A stretch of DNA of 64,000 nt from Sphingomonas sp. HITSZ_GF (lineage in GTDB: Bacteria > Pseudomonadota > Alphaproteobacteria > Sphingomonadales > Sphingomonadaceae). Positions 36,087-44,577 of this stretch are shown here, in pieces; the stretch's first letter is position 1; each line of letters opens with the position of its first letter. Below the pieces are notes generated by a model. That model was not told the DNA's origin, made no database searches, and worked only from the letters and a program-made list of their open reading frames with translations. The stretch is taken from assembly GCF_029543155.1 (NCBI RefSeq), contig NZ_JARQXA010000001.1, positions 744,001-808,000 of the forward strand, written 5' to 3'. Made by a program: the position numbers and the translations under genes.

Positions 36087-37271
36087 TCAAGTGCGGGGCT
36101 TGCGGTCCATCAAGCCGAACACGACGAGGCACAGCGCACCGATGCCGGCGCCGATCAGCGCCGTGAGCGACCAGCCGCCGCTTTCGTAGCTGGCGGTGCC
36201 GATCACCGAGCCGAGCGCGCCGACGACGAAGATGATCGTCATGTAGATCGCGTTGATCCGGCCGCGGGCGTGCGGATCGAGACCGAAGATGATCCGCTGG
36301 CCGGAGATCTGGTTGAGCTGCACCGCCGCGTCGATCAGCACCGCGGTCACGGCGAAGGCGATCACGCTGCCCAGCGCGACCACCCAATCGGCGGCGAGGA
36401 AGGAAAATGCGAGCAGTGCCATCGCACAGGCCGTCGTGAGCTTCGCCTTGCCCTTGTCGGCAAGGTGCCCGGCGATGGGTGCCGCCAGCGCGCCGCCGGC
36501 ACCGGCCAGCGCAAACAGCGCGACGCCGCCATGGCCGAGGTGGAAGCGGTGGATCAGGACGAGTGGCGCCACCGTCCAGAACAGGTTGAACGCAAGGAAC
36601 AGCAGCGCCTGGTAGAAGGCGCGCAGGCGGAGCTGGCCATGCTGGCGGAGCAGCGCGAGCAGCGAAGCGAGGATCGCGCGATAGTGCAGCCCCGCCTTGG
36701 GCCGGCGGCTGGGCAACCACAGCCAGAGCGCGGCACCGGTGGCGGTCAGGATCCCGGCGGAGAGAAAGAACACGGCGCGCCAACCGGCGATCTCGGCGAC
36801 GAAGCTGGCAAAGGGGCGGGCGAGCATGATGCCGGTCAGCAGCCCGCTCATCACCAGCCCGATCGTGCGGCCCTGGCGCTGCTCGCTGCTCAGATGCGCG
36901 GCCATCGGCACGAGGATCTGCGCACCGACCGAGCAGATACCCGTGAGCAAGGATGCGACGAGGAACACCTCCGGTCCGCGCGCGAAGGCGATGCCCAGGC
37001 AGCCCAGGATCGCGCCTGCGGTGGAGAGCAGGATCAGCCGCTTGTTCTCGTACAGGTCCGACAGCGGCACGATCAGCGCCAGGCCGATGCCGTAGCCGAG
37101 CTGGGTGAGCGTGACGATCGCGCCAGCGATCCAGGGCGACAGGCCGATATCGGGCCCGATCCCGTCGATCAGCGTCTGCGCATAATAGAGATTGGCGACC
37201 ATCAGCCCGCAGGCCGCGGCCATCAGCAGGGTGAGGCCGGGGCCGAGATCATGCGTGTCGGAACTGTTCAT
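36087..37271 (-). CDS. MFS transporter
   Basis: The 394-residue, 12-helix facilitator has LYYAQTLIDGIGPDIGLSP in helix 1, GYGIGLALIVPLSDLYENKR (a motif A variant) after helix 2 and a second half starting near IGHLADKGKAK. Start ATG 37271 was chosen because the frame upstream is not membrane-like. Substrate unknown; position upstream of the GH43 gene on the same strand allows sugar or oligosaccharide transport, though 116 bases separate them. It is divergent from the aldolase gene. Confidence 0.88.
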   Translation of the reverse strand: MNSSDTHDLGPGLTLLMAAACGLMVANLYYAQTLIDGIGPDIGLSPWIAGAIVTLTQLGYGIGLALIVPLSDLYENKRLILLSTAGAILGCLGIAFARGPEVFLVASLLTGICSVGAQILVPMAAHLSSEQRQGRTIGLVMSGLLTGIMLARPFASFVAEIAGWRAVFFLSAGILTATGAALWLWLPSRRPKAGLHYRAILASLLALLRQHGQLRLRAFYQALLFLAFNLFWTVAPLVLIHRFHLGHGGVALFALAGAGGALAAPIAGHLADKGKAKLTTACAMALLAFSFLAADWVVALGSVIAFAVTAVLIDAAVQLNQISGQRIIFGLDPHARGRINAIYMTIIFVVGALGSVIGTASYESGGWSLTALIGAGIGALCLVVFGLMDRKPRT

Positions 37272-37402
37272 TCGGCCGCTCAAGCGCTGCGGTGCAGCAA
37301 AGGCAAGCTCAAATGGGTGACAGGTGGCAGCGTTGTCAGCCTTTTCGCCTGCGAAACAGGTCGATAGGGGCTGCGGAGCACTACACGAATCAGGGGACAA
37401 AA

Positions 37403-38317
37403 ATGTCGATCACCCCGGCCGTCAAAGCCATTCTTGCGAACTACGAGTCCGACAATCCGGGCGTGAAGGCCAATCTTGCCCGCATCCTGATGCAGGGCAA
37501 GCTGGGCGGCACCGGCAAGTTGATCATCCTGCCTGTTGACCAGGGATTCGAACATGGCCCGGCGCGCAGCTTTGCGGTGAACCCGGACGCCTATGATCCG
37601 CATTACCACTATCAGCTGGCGATCGATGCCGGCCTGAGCGCCTATGCCGCGCCGCTCGGCATGCTCGAGGCAGGTGCCGACACCTTTGCCGGCCAGATCC
37701 CGACCATCCTGAAGTGCAACAGCTCGAACAGCTGGGCGACCAGCGCCAACCAGGCCGTGACCGCAGGCGTCGACGACGCGCTGCGCCTGGGCTGCTCGGC
37801 GATCGGCTTCACCATCTATCCGGGCTCGGACGACGTGTTCGAGATGATGGAGGAGATCAAGGAGCTGTCAGCCGAGGCCAAGTCGGTCGGCATCGCCACC
37901 GTGCTCTGGTCGTACCCGCGCGGCGGCAAGCTGCCCAAGTCGGGCGAGCTGGCGCTCGACGTCGGCGCCTATGCCGCGCACATGGCGGCGCTGCTCGGCG
38001 CGCACATCATCAAGGTGAAGCTGCCCAGCGACCATATCGAGCAGGAAGACGCCAAGAAGGCCTATGCAGGCACCGACTGGTCGGCCCAGTCGACCCGCGT
38101 CGGCCATGTCGTGAAGAGCTGCTTCAACGGCCGTCGCATCGTCGTCTTCTCGGGCGGCGCGGCCAAGGGCGCCGACGCGGTCTATCAGGACGCGCGCGAC
38201 ATCCGCGACGGCGGCGGCAACGGCTCGATCATCGGCCGCAACACCTTCCAGCGCCCGCGCGACGAAGCGCTGGCGATGCTCGAGAAGCTGGTGCGCATCT
38301 ACAAGAACGAGGAATAA
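37403..38317 (+). CDS. fbaB: Class I fructose-bisphosphate aldolase (DhnA/FbaB type)
   Basis: The 304-residue enzyme cleaves fructose 1,6-bisphosphate to triose phosphates through a Schiff base. Conserved parts are LIILPVDQGFEHGPARSFA, TIYPGSDDVFEM and HIIKVKLPSD, where the lysine pair holds the active-site residue, then FSGGAAKGAD. ATG 37403 follows AGGGGA. It supplies the aldolase step next to the tkt-gap-pgk block, separated from it by three genes on either strand. A class II aldolase is not seen here. Confidence 0.93.
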   Translation: MSITPAVKAILANYESDNPGVKANLARILMQGKLGGTGKLIILPVDQGFEHGPARSFAVNPDAYDPHYHYQLAIDAGLSAYAAPLGMLEAGADTFAGQIPTILKCNSSNSWATSANQAVTAGVDDALRLGCSAIGFTIYPGSDDVFEMMEEIKELSAEAKSVGIATVLWSYPRGGKLPKSGELALDVGAYAAHMAALLGAHIIKVKLPSDHIEQEDAKKAYAGTDWSAQSTRVGHVVKSCFNGRRIVVFSGGAAKGADAVYQDARDIRDGGGNGSIIGRNTFQRPRDEALAMLEKLVRIYKNEE

Positions 38318-38326
38318 GCTTCCTCG

Positions 38327-38806
38327 ATGGCCCGAAGCGAACATCCCTATCATCGCAGCCTCGCGCCGATGATGTGGGTGTTCGCCGGGCTTGCCGGCCT
38401 CGAGCTGGTGATCGTCCATTTCCTGCTGGCATTGTGGGACTGGCGCATCGCGCTGGTCGTCACGCTGGCGAGCCTGGCCGCGGTGACCTGGCTGGTGCGG
38501 GCGATCCGATCCTTCCGCACATTGCCGGTGACGATAGACGATGGCTGCGTGACCTTCCGCGCCGGGCATATCGCGACGCTCGCGGTTCCGGTGGCGAACA
38601 TCGCCGCGATCCGCACGCAATGGGCCGGCCCCGAGATCAAGCAGCGCGACCTGCTAAACCTTGGGCTGATCGCCTATCCCAATGTGCTGGTGGAGTTCTC
38701 CGCGCCCGTGCCGCGCCGGCGCCGGGCGATCCGCGCGGTTGCGCACCGGTTCGACGATCCGGCGGCCTTCATCGCGGCGCTGGAAGCGGCTAGGATGCCC
38801 GCATGA
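38327..38806 (+). CDS. Two-helix membrane protein of unknown function
   Basis: The 159-residue protein has two adjacent hydrophobic segments (MMWVFAGLAGLELVIVHFLL and IALVVTLASLAAVTWLV, about 15-58), then a soluble part with strands VTIDDGCVTFRAG and VLVEFSAPVP that resembles a bacterial PH-type domain. It starts nine bases after the aldolase stop and overlaps the next gene by four, so it is part of that transcript. Function not known. Confidence 0.75.
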   Translation: MARSEHPYHRSLAPMMWVFAGLAGLELVIVHFLLALWDWRIALVVTLASLAAVTWLVRAIRSFRTLPVTIDDGCVTFRAGHIATLAVPVANIAAIRTQWAGPEIKQRDLLNLGLIAYPNVLVEFSAPVPRRRRAIRAVAHRFDDPAAFIAALEAARMPA

Positions 38807-39195
38807 CCCTGTCCCGCAGACCCGTGCTTGCCGGCCTCGCGCTTGCGATGCTGGGCGGGCCTGCTTTTGCCGGAGCGTTGCGCATGGAAGAAGTCGAGCT
38901 CTACGGCATGATCGGCAAGATGAAGGCGCAGCCGGGCAAGCGCGCCGAGCTGCTGGCGATCCTGGGCGGCGGCACCGCCGACATGCCGGGCTGCCTGGCC
39001 TATATCGTCTGTGAGGACCTGAAGGACCCCGACGCGATCTGGATCACCGAGGTCTGGAAGACGAAGCAATATCACGACGACTCGCTCAAGCTGCCCGCGG
39101 TGCGCGATGCGATCGCCAAGGGGCGGCCGCTGATCGCCGGGTTCGAGATGGGCGCCGAAGTGAAGCCGGTCGCCGGGATCGGGATCAAGGGGTAG
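38803..39195 (+). CDS. Exported antibiotic biosynthesis monooxygenase (ABM) domain protein
   Basis: The 130-residue product has an RR-containing signal (MTLSRRPVLAGLALAMLGG) and an ABM ferredoxin-like fold: YGMIGKMKAQPGKRAELLAI, PGCLAYIVCEDLKDPDAIWI and EVWKTKQYHDDSLKLPAVRD. This matches the YgiN-like quinol monooxygenase group. The role outside the cytoplasm is unclear; a quinol or reactive-species task is possible. The start overlaps the preceding stop (ATGA), and the end overlaps a convergent lipoprotein gene by 11 bases. Confidence 0.87.
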   Translation: MTLSRRPVLAGLALAMLGGPAFAGALRMEEVELYGMIGKMKAQPGKRAELLAILGGGTADMPGCLAYIVCEDLKDPDAIWITEVWKTKQYHDDSLKLPAVRDAIAKGRPLIAGFEMGAEVKPVAGIGIKG

Positions 39196-39619
39196 GCGGC
39201 GCCCCGCAGCCGATTCCGGGCGTGCCGGCATCGACCGGAGCGAGGCGCACGGGGCGGAGCGGATTTTCCGGCATGGCGAAGAGCAAAGCGCCCTTGGCAT
39301 CGCGGGCGAAGCGGATGCGAAAGCGATCGGGCCGGCCGCCCCATTTGCCGTCCATCTCCACGCCGCCGTTCAGCACGCGGTAGGTGCCGGTGGCGTTGCC
39401 GAAGCCGTTGTACCACAGGAATCGGCCACCCGCCTGGAAGACGAGCGGGCCGGAATCGCACGGCGCGAGCAGACCCCAATCGACATAATGGCCGGGCAGC
39501 AGGCGGGTCAGTTCCGCAGCAGGGACGGGGGCGGGATAGTGCTTCGTCGCAGCAGGCGCGCCGCCGCACGCGGTTGCCGCCGCCAGCATCGGGAGCAGGG
39601 CCAGATGAAATGCGCGCAT
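39185..39619 (-). CDS. Putative lipoprotein of unknown function
   Basis: The 144-residue protein starts MRAFHLALLPMLAAATACGG, a signal peptide with a lipobox-like ATAC at the cleavage site. The mature part has tryptophan- and glycine-rich strands (GRFLWYNGFGNATGTYRVLN) typical of a small beta-sandwich or calycin-like envelope protein, but no family is recognised. GGGGAGAGG precedes the ATG. It converges on the ABM gene. Confidence 0.72.
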   Translation of the reverse strand: MRAFHLALLPMLAAATACGGAPAATKHYPAPVPAAELTRLLPGHYVDWGLLAPCDSGPLVFQAGGRFLWYNGFGNATGTYRVLNGGVEMDGKWGGRPDRFRIRFARDAKGALLFAMPENPLRPVRLAPVDAGTPGIGCGAPPTP

Positions 39620-39687
39620 GCCTCTCCCCTTTGTCGCGACTTTGCGCCATCGGTGGCAGATCGGCAACGGGCGCGAGGATGCGAGCG

Positions 39688-40353
39688 ATGATGCAGGATT
39701 GGGCAGCGGTCGACAGCTATATCGCAGGGCATTTGCTGGCGCCCGATGCCGCGCTCGACGGCGCGCTGGTCGCCAATGCCGCGGGCGGCCTGCCGGCGAT
39801 CGACGTCTCGGCGCCGCAGGGCAAGCTGCTCCAGCTCGTCGCGCAGATCGCGGGGGCGCGGCGGATCCTCGAGGTGGGGACGCTGGGCGGCTATTCGACG
39901 ATCTGGCTGGCGCGGGCGCTGCCGGCCGAGGGCAGGCTGGTGACCCTGGAGCTGGAGCCGCGCCATGCCGAGGTGGCACGGGCGAACCTGGAGCGGGCCG
40001 GGGTGGCCGAGCGCTGCGAGGTGCGCACCGGGCCGGCGGTCGACAGCCTGGCGGCGATGGTCGCGGCGGGCGAGGCGCCGTTCGACCTGGTGTTCGTCGA
40101 TGCCGACAAGCCGAGCAACGTCGCCTATCTCGACGCGGCGCTGAAGCTCACCCGGCCGGGCAGCGTGCTGGTGTTCGACAATGTCGTGCGCAGCGGCGCG
40201 GTGACCGATGCCGGCAGCGCCGATCCGAGCGTGCGGGGCACGCGGGCGCTGTACGACGTGATCGCCGCCGAACCGCGGCTCGACGCCACCGCGATCCAGA
40301 CCGTGGGCGACAAGGGCTGGGACGGGTTTCTGCTGGCAGTGGTGAAGCGCTGA
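39688..40353 (+). CDS. SAM-dependent O-methyltransferase (CCoAOMT-like)
   Basis: The 221-residue class I methyltransferase has SAM-binding ILEVGTLGGYSTIWLARAL, acidic loop TLELEPRHAEVA and the metal/catalytic FVDADKPSN and VFDNVVRSGAV of caffeoyl-CoA O-methyltransferase relatives. It may methylate a catechol-type hydroxyl. Four in-frame ATGs cluster at 39679-39693. ATG 39688 was chosen because GAGG is nine bases upstream. The substrate is unknown. Confidence 0.88.
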   Translation: MMQDWAAVDSYIAGHLLAPDAALDGALVANAAGGLPAIDVSAPQGKLLQLVAQIAGARRILEVGTLGGYSTIWLARALPAEGRLVTLELEPRHAEVARANLERAGVAERCEVRTGPAVDSLAAMVAAGEAPFDLVFVDADKPSNVAYLDAALKLTRPGSVLVFDNVVRSGAVTDAGSADPSVRGTRALYDVIAAEPRLDATAIQTVGDKGWDGFLLAVVKR

Positions 40354-40374
40354 GGCTTGCGCTAAGCGCGTGCC

Positions 40375-41064
40375 ATGACCGAGTTCGAAGAAGACGGCCT
40401 GCCGCCGCTCGACCCCAATTTCGCAGACCAGTTCGTGCGCGACGTCCGTCGTCCGCCGTGCCAGCTCTACCTGATCTCGCCGCTCGACGTGGGCGGCGCC
40501 TTTCCCGAGCGGCTGAAGCGGGCGCTCGGCGCGGGGGAGGTTGCGGCCTTCCAGTTCCGCGTGAAGGGTTTCGACCAGCATGAGGCGGCGCGCCTGGCCG
40601 AGCCATTGCAGAAGATCTGCGGCGATGCCGATGTCGCCTTCATCGTCAACGACGACGTAAGCCTCGCCAAGCGGCTGGGCGCCGACGGCGTGCATCTGGG
40701 CCAGGAGGACGGCGATCCGCGCGAGGCGCGTTCGGTGCTGGGGCCGCAGGTGCAGATCGGCGTGACTTGCCACGACAGCCGCCATCTGGCGATGGAAGCG
40801 GGCGAAGCGGGGGCGGACTATGTCGCGTTCGGCGCCTTCTATCCGACCACGACCAAGGAAACTCGCCACCGGCCGGAGCCGGTGATCCTCAGCTGGTGGT
40901 CGGCGCTGTTCGAACTGCCCTGCGTCGCGATCGGCGGGATCACGCCTGACAACGCCGCGCCGCTGGTAAAGGCTGGCGCGGACTTTCTCGCGGTGTCCAA
41001 CGCGGTTTGGGGCGGGGACGAGGAAGCGGCGATGAAGGCGTTCATGGGCGTTTTGGCCGGCTAG
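40375..41064 (+). CDS. thiE: Thiamine-phosphate synthase
   Basis: The 229-residue TIM-barrel enzyme joins hydroxymethylpyrimidine diphosphate and thiazole phosphate to thiamine phosphate. It shows QLYLISPLDVGG, FQFRVKGFD (in place of the usual QLR.K), FIVNDDVSLAKRLGADGVHL with GQED, GADYVAFGAFYPTTTK and the phosphate loop AIGGITPDNAAPLVKAGAD. It has an N-terminal extension of about 25 residues. No TPP riboswitch is visible before it. The product is the cofactor for transketolase encoded nearby. Confidence 0.92.
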   Translation: MTEFEEDGLPPLDPNFADQFVRDVRRPPCQLYLISPLDVGGAFPERLKRALGAGEVAAFQFRVKGFDQHEAARLAEPLQKICGDADVAFIVNDDVSLAKRLGADGVHLGQEDGDPREARSVLGPQVQIGVTCHDSRHLAMEAGEAGADYVAFGAFYPTTTKETRHRPEPVILSWWSALFELPCVAIGGITPDNAAPLVKAGADFLAVSNAVWGGDEEAAMKAFMGVLAG

Positions 41065-41067
41065 TAT

Positions 41068-41148
41068 CGTCATCCCGGCGAAAGCCGGAATCTCGTGCGG
41101 CTTCGTCCCCGCGCCCTCGCCTGAGATCCCGGCTTTCGCCGGATGACG
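41068..41148. repeat. Palindromic repeat A, short form, inverted orientation
   Basis: Arms CGTCATCCCGGCGAAAGCCG and CGGCTTTCGCCGGATGACG (one G lost), core CTCGTGCGGCTTCGTCCCCG. It begins four bases after the thiE stop codon. Confidence 0.9.
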
Positions 41149-41208
41149 GAAATTCTTCGGGTTCCAGCCGTTGTTCTTGCGGAACATCCTCTGCAGGAGC
41201 TTGAATCG

Positions 41209-42216
41209 GTGCGGAAATTTCTCGGATTTGCAGCTTGCCTCGCCTGCGCCTCGGTCGGTCCCGTGGCCGCTGGGCAATCGGGAACTTCCGCGAAGCCGCC
41301 GATCGACTGGACGATCCTTCATGCCCAGGTGATCCTCGATCATCTCGGCTTCTCGCCGGGTATCCTCGACGGGCGCGAAGGCCAGTCGCTTACCGCGGCG
41401 CTGAAGGGCTTCCAGATCTCGCGCGGGATCGATCAGAGCGGCGCTCTCGATCCCGCCACGCTGCGCGCTCTGGCGCCCTATGCGTCGCTTCGCCCCGTCC
41501 GCCGGCTGACGCTCGACGCGGCGACGCTGAAGGGGCCGTACATCAACCCGATGCCCAAGGATCCGGGGGAGCAGGCCAAGATGCCCTCGCTTGCCTATAC
41601 CCGGCCGCTCGAGAAGCTGGCCGAGATGTTTCACACCACGCCCGAGGTGCTGGTGGAGCTGAACCCGGGCGGCAAGGCGATCGAGCCGGGTGCGGAATTC
41701 GTCTTCCCCAACGCGCTGCCCGCCTCGCGCGACTATCCGGCGGACATCAAGCCGGAGTGGCGCCAGACGCTGAACGACCTCAACGTCGAGGCCAAGGTGC
41801 CCGAGGCGGACCACATCGTCGTCGACAAGAGCGACAAGGTGCTGCGCGTGTTCGACAAGCAGGAGCGGCTCGTCGCCCAGTTCAGCGCGACGATGGGCAG
41901 CCAGCACGATCCGCTGCCGATCGGCACCTGGAAGATCTACGGCGCGGACACCAACCCGAAATTCCACTATAACCCGGCGCTGTTCTGGGACGCGAAGAAG
42001 GGCGACGAGAAGGCGATGCTGCCGCCCGGTCCCAACGGACCGGTGGGGGTGGTGTGGCTGGACCTTTCCAAGGAGCATTACGGCATCCACGGCACGCCCG
42101 AGCCGCAGCTGATCGGCCGCACGCAGAGCCATGGCTGTATCCGCCTGACCAATTGGGACGTTGCGCGGCTTGCGCTGATGATCAAGCCGGGCACCAAGGC
42201 CGTATTTCAGGAGTAG
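41209..42216 (+). CDS. L,D-transpeptidase (YkuD) with peptidoglycan-binding and LysM-like parts
   Basis: The 335-residue envelope enzyme starts at GTG 41209, nine bases after AGGAG, which gives a proper signal peptide (RKFLGFAACLACASVGPVAA). A peptidoglycan-binding helical domain follows (ILDHLGFSPGILDGREGQ), then a LysM-like segment (LAEMFHTTPEVLVELNPGG) and the YkuD domain with HGTPEPQLIGRTQSHGCIRL holding the catalytic cysteine. It makes 3-3 crosslinks or anchors proteins to peptidoglycan. The M23 peptidase gene follows after five bases, so both probably remodel the wall together. Confidence 0.92.
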   Translation: MRKFLGFAACLACASVGPVAAGQSGTSAKPPIDWTILHAQVILDHLGFSPGILDGREGQSLTAALKGFQISRGIDQSGALDPATLRALAPYASLRPVRRLTLDAATLKGPYINPMPKDPGEQAKMPSLAYTRPLEKLAEMFHTTPEVLVELNPGGKAIEPGAEFVFPNALPASRDYPADIKPEWRQTLNDLNVEAKVPEADHIVVDKSDKVLRVFDKQERLVAQFSATMGSQHDPLPIGTWKIYGADTNPKFHYNPALFWDAKKGDEKAMLPPGPNGPVGVVWLDLSKEHYGIHGTPEPQLIGRTQSHGCIRLTNWDVARLALMIKPGTKAVFQE

Positions 42217-42221
42217 GCGCG

Positions 42222-42821
42222 ATGCTTGTCTGGGCGAAGCGGATCGGCTGGGGGATAGCCACGCTGCTGCTGGCGCTGGCGGTGGGTTTCCTGTCGCTGG
42301 TGCGGATCAGCTTCGAGCCTGCGGCACCGGCGGCCCAGCCGATCCTGGCTGCTCCTCAGGCTGCGGCTCCCGCCAGTGCCAACGACGCGGTGCAGTTGAT
42401 CATTCCCGTCCAAGGCGTCCATGCCCGCCAGCTTTCGGATACCTGGGGCCAGAGCCGCGGCGGCGGCACTCGCGAGCATCATGCGATCGACATCATGGCC
42501 GCCAAGGGCACGCCGGTGCTCGCCGCGGCATCGGGCCGGGTCGAGAAGATCTTCGAGAGCGTGAACGGCGGGCATACGATCTATGTGCGGACGCGCGACG
42601 GCGGCACGATCCATTATTACGCGCATCTCGATACCTATCTGGTCACCGAGAAGCAGGCGGTGCGCCAGGGAGAGGCGATCGCCACCGTGGGCAATACCGG
42701 CAGCGCCGCGGGCGGGGCGCCGCACCTCCATTTCGAGATCAAGCTGATGCAGCCGGGCGAGGGCTGGTGGCAGGGCCAGAACATCAATCCCTATCCACTG
42801 CTAAAGGCTACGGAAAATTAG
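42222..42821 (+). CDS. M23/LytM-family peptidase, membrane-anchored
   Basis: The 199-residue protein has an N-terminal anchor (GIATLLLALAVGFLSLV), an Ala/Pro linker, and an M23 domain with HHAIDIMAAKGTPVLAAASG (H-x3-D zinc ligands), GHTIYVRTRDGG, YAHLD and HLHFEIKL. All zinc residues are present, so it may cut peptidoglycan crosslinks or act as an activator. ATG 42222 follows AGGAG. It is in the same operon as the L,D-transpeptidase. Confidence 0.9.
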   Translation: MLVWAKRIGWGIATLLLALAVGFLSLVRISFEPAAPAAQPILAAPQAAAPASANDAVQLIIPVQGVHARQLSDTWGQSRGGGTREHHAIDIMAAKGTPVLAAASGRVEKIFESVNGGHTIYVRTRDGGTIHYYAHLDTYLVTEKQAVRQGEAIATVGNTGSAAGGAPHLHFEIKLMQPGEGWWQGQNINPYPLLKATEN

Positions 42822-42830
42822 GGACAGGTC

Positions 42831-42928
42831 CGTCATGGGCGTGGAAGCCGGGTTCTCGTGCCGCAATTTGGACAGCATGTGGCACGAGGCCCCGGCTTCC
42901 GTCCGCGCCGGACGGCTTGCCCAAGCGC
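42831..42928. repeat. Long imperfect inverted repeat upstream of efp
   Basis: GGAAGCCGGGTTCTCGTGCC (42843-42862) pairs with 42881-42900 with two mismatches, around an 18-base loop. CGTCAT at its left edge suggests a decayed repeat A, but the right end lacks ATGACG. It could also terminate the M23 transcript, although no T-tract follows. Confidence 0.6.
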
Positions 42929-42983
42929 GCGCGCGCAGCTAAAGGCGCCCGCTCAGCTCTTTCTCAAGTTCAAGGTCTCGATC

Positions 42984-43547
42984 ATGAAGATCAGCGGCGT
43001 GGACATCCGTCCCGGCAATATCATCGAATATGAAGGCGGCATCTGGCGTGCGGTGAAGATCCAGCACACCCAGCCCGGCAAGGGCGGCGCCTATATGCAG
43101 GTCGAGCTCAAGAACCTGCGCGACGGCCGCAAGAACAATGTCCGCTTCCGCTCGGCCGAGACCGTGGAGCGCGTTCGCCTCGACACCAAGGACTTCCAGT
43201 TCCTGTTCGCTGACGGCGACAGCCTGGTGTTCATGGACAAGGAAACCTACGACCAGACCACGCTGCCGCGCGACCTTCTCGGCGATGCGGCTGCCTTCCT
43301 GCAGGACGGCATGGACGTGGTCATGGAACTCTATGACGAAGAGCCGATCAGCGTGCAGCTGCCCGACACGATCGAGGCGACGATCGTCGAGGCCGATGCG
43401 GTGGTGAAGGGCCAGACGGCCTCGTCGTCGTACAAGCCGGCGATCCTCGACAATGGCGTGCGCATCATGGTGCCGCCGCACATCGCTTCGGGCACGCGCA
43501 TCGTCGTCGATGTGTACGAGCAGACCTACGTCCGCCGCGCGGACTGA
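42984..43547 (+). CDS. efp: Elongation factor P
   Basis: The 187-residue protein relieves ribosomes stalled at proline runs. It has three beta-barrel domains, starting [20 protein letters not shown]33 in the loop [11 protein letters not shown] is the residue modified in EF-P. The C-terminus has [19 protein letters not shown]. The start ATG 42984 gives the usual family length. NuoC, encoded downstream, has a proline-rich tail that may depend on EF-P. Confidence 0.96.
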   Translation: MKISGVDIRPGNIIEYEGGIWRAVKIQHTQPGKGGAYMQVELKNLRDGRKNNVRFRSAETVERVRLDTKDFQFLFADGDSLVFMDKETYDQTTLPRDLLGDAAAFLQDGMDVVMELYDEEPISVQLPDTIEATIVEADAVVKGQTASSSYKPAILDNGVRIMVPPHIASGTRIVVDVYEQTYVRRAD

Positions 43548-43554
43548 GTCCAGT

Positions 43555-43668
43555 TCCCCTTCCGCTTGCGGGAGGGGCTAGGGGAGGGCGTGTGCCGGGC
43601 CTCACGCTCTCCGTTTCGATTATCTGACAGGCCCTCCCCCGACCCCTCCCGCAAGCGGGAGGGGAGGA
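43555..43668. repeat. Palindromic repeat B
   Basis: Arms of about 33 bases (CCGCTTGCGGGAGGGGCTAG and the complementary CCTCCCGCAAGCGGGAGGGG) enclose a 40-base spacer. The right edge GGGGAGGAG doubles as the ribosome binding site of the next gene. Confidence 0.88.
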
Positions 43669-43676
43669 GATTAGAT

Positions 43677-44498
43677 TTGGTAGCCCATTCCGGCCTCATC
43701 ACCGTCATGGAGCGCGCCGCCCGCAAGGCCGGCCCGCGCCTGCGCCGCGACTTCAACGAAGTCTCGCAGCTGCAAGTCAGCCGCAAGGGGCCGGCGGACT
43801 TCGTCAGCCTCGCCGACAAGCGTGCCGAGGACACGCTGATCGAGGAGCTGAAGAAGGCGCGTCCGGACTGGGGCTTCCTGGTCGAGGAGCGCGGCGAGAT
43901 CGCCGGCGATCCGGACAAGCCGCGCTGGATCATCGATCCGCTCGACGGCACCAGCAACTTCCTGCACGGCATCCCGCATTTCTGCATCTCGATCGCGGTC
44001 GAGGATCCGCGCGGCGCCCAGGGCAAGCCCGAGGTGACGCACGGCTATGTCTATCAGCCGCTCACCGACGAGAGCTTCTGGTCGGAAAAGGGCCGCGGCG
44101 CCTGGCTGCAGGACCAGCGCCTGCGCGTTTCGGCGCGGCGTGACCTGTCCGACGCGCTGATCGCCACGGGCATCCCGTTCCTCGGCCATGGCAATTTCGC
44201 CGAGTGGAGCCGCATCTTCGGGGCAGTGGCGCCCGAAGTTGCCGGCATTCGCCGGCTGGGCTCGGCCGCGCTCGACCTCGCCTGGGTCGCTGCGGGCCGC
44301 TTCGACGGCTTCTGGGAAAGCGACCTGAAGCCCTGGGACGTCGCTGCCGGTATGCTGCTGGTCAAGGAAGCCGGCGGCTTCGTGACCGATTATCGCGGCC
44401 AGGACCTGTCGCGCGAGCGCAACCAGTATCTCGCCGCGAACGACGTGCTCCACTCCAAGCTGCACAAGCTCGTGGCGGGTGCGCTTCGCAACGCCTGA
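43677..44498 (+). CDS. suhB: Inositol monophosphatase family protein SuhB
   Basis: The 273-residue metal-dependent phosphatase has metal site residues in EERGEIAG, IIDPLDGTSNFLHGIPHFCI and the C-terminal DLKPWDVAAGMLLVKEAGG. It hydrolyses inositol-1-phosphate; in enterobacteria SuhB also joins rRNA antitermination complexes. The start is TTG 43677, eight bases after GGAGGA, giving MVAHSGLITVMERAARKAG, the usual family N-terminus. No ATG is available before residue 12. efp-suhB is a common order in sphingomonads. Confidence 0.92.
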   Translation: MVAHSGLITVMERAARKAGPRLRRDFNEVSQLQVSRKGPADFVSLADKRAEDTLIEELKKARPDWGFLVEERGEIAGDPDKPRWIIDPLDGTSNFLHGIPHFCISIAVEDPRGAQGKPEVTHGYVYQPLTDESFWSEKGRGAWLQDQRLRVSARRDLSDALIATGIPFLGHGNFAEWSRIFGAVAPEVAGIRRLGSAALDLAWVAAGRFDGFWESDLKPWDVAAGMLLVKEAGGFVTDYRGQDLSRERNQYLAANDVLHSKLHKLVAGALRNA

Positions 44499-44577
44499 CC
44501 TTCATTTACTTGCAGAAGACAAGCCGGCGTTAACTCCGGCGCTCTAGGATATTCCAGTCGAGGATTGGGAGCAGAGC

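Noticed and set aside
35919..37367. A 482-codon plus-strand frame opposite the MFS gene
   Set aside because: Composition is Glu/Arg/Gln-rich with no domain, whereas the minus strand encodes a 12-helix transporter.
40340..40400. TPP riboswitch before thiE
   Set aside because: The gap from the methyltransferase gene is only 21 bases, and no thi-box sequence is present.
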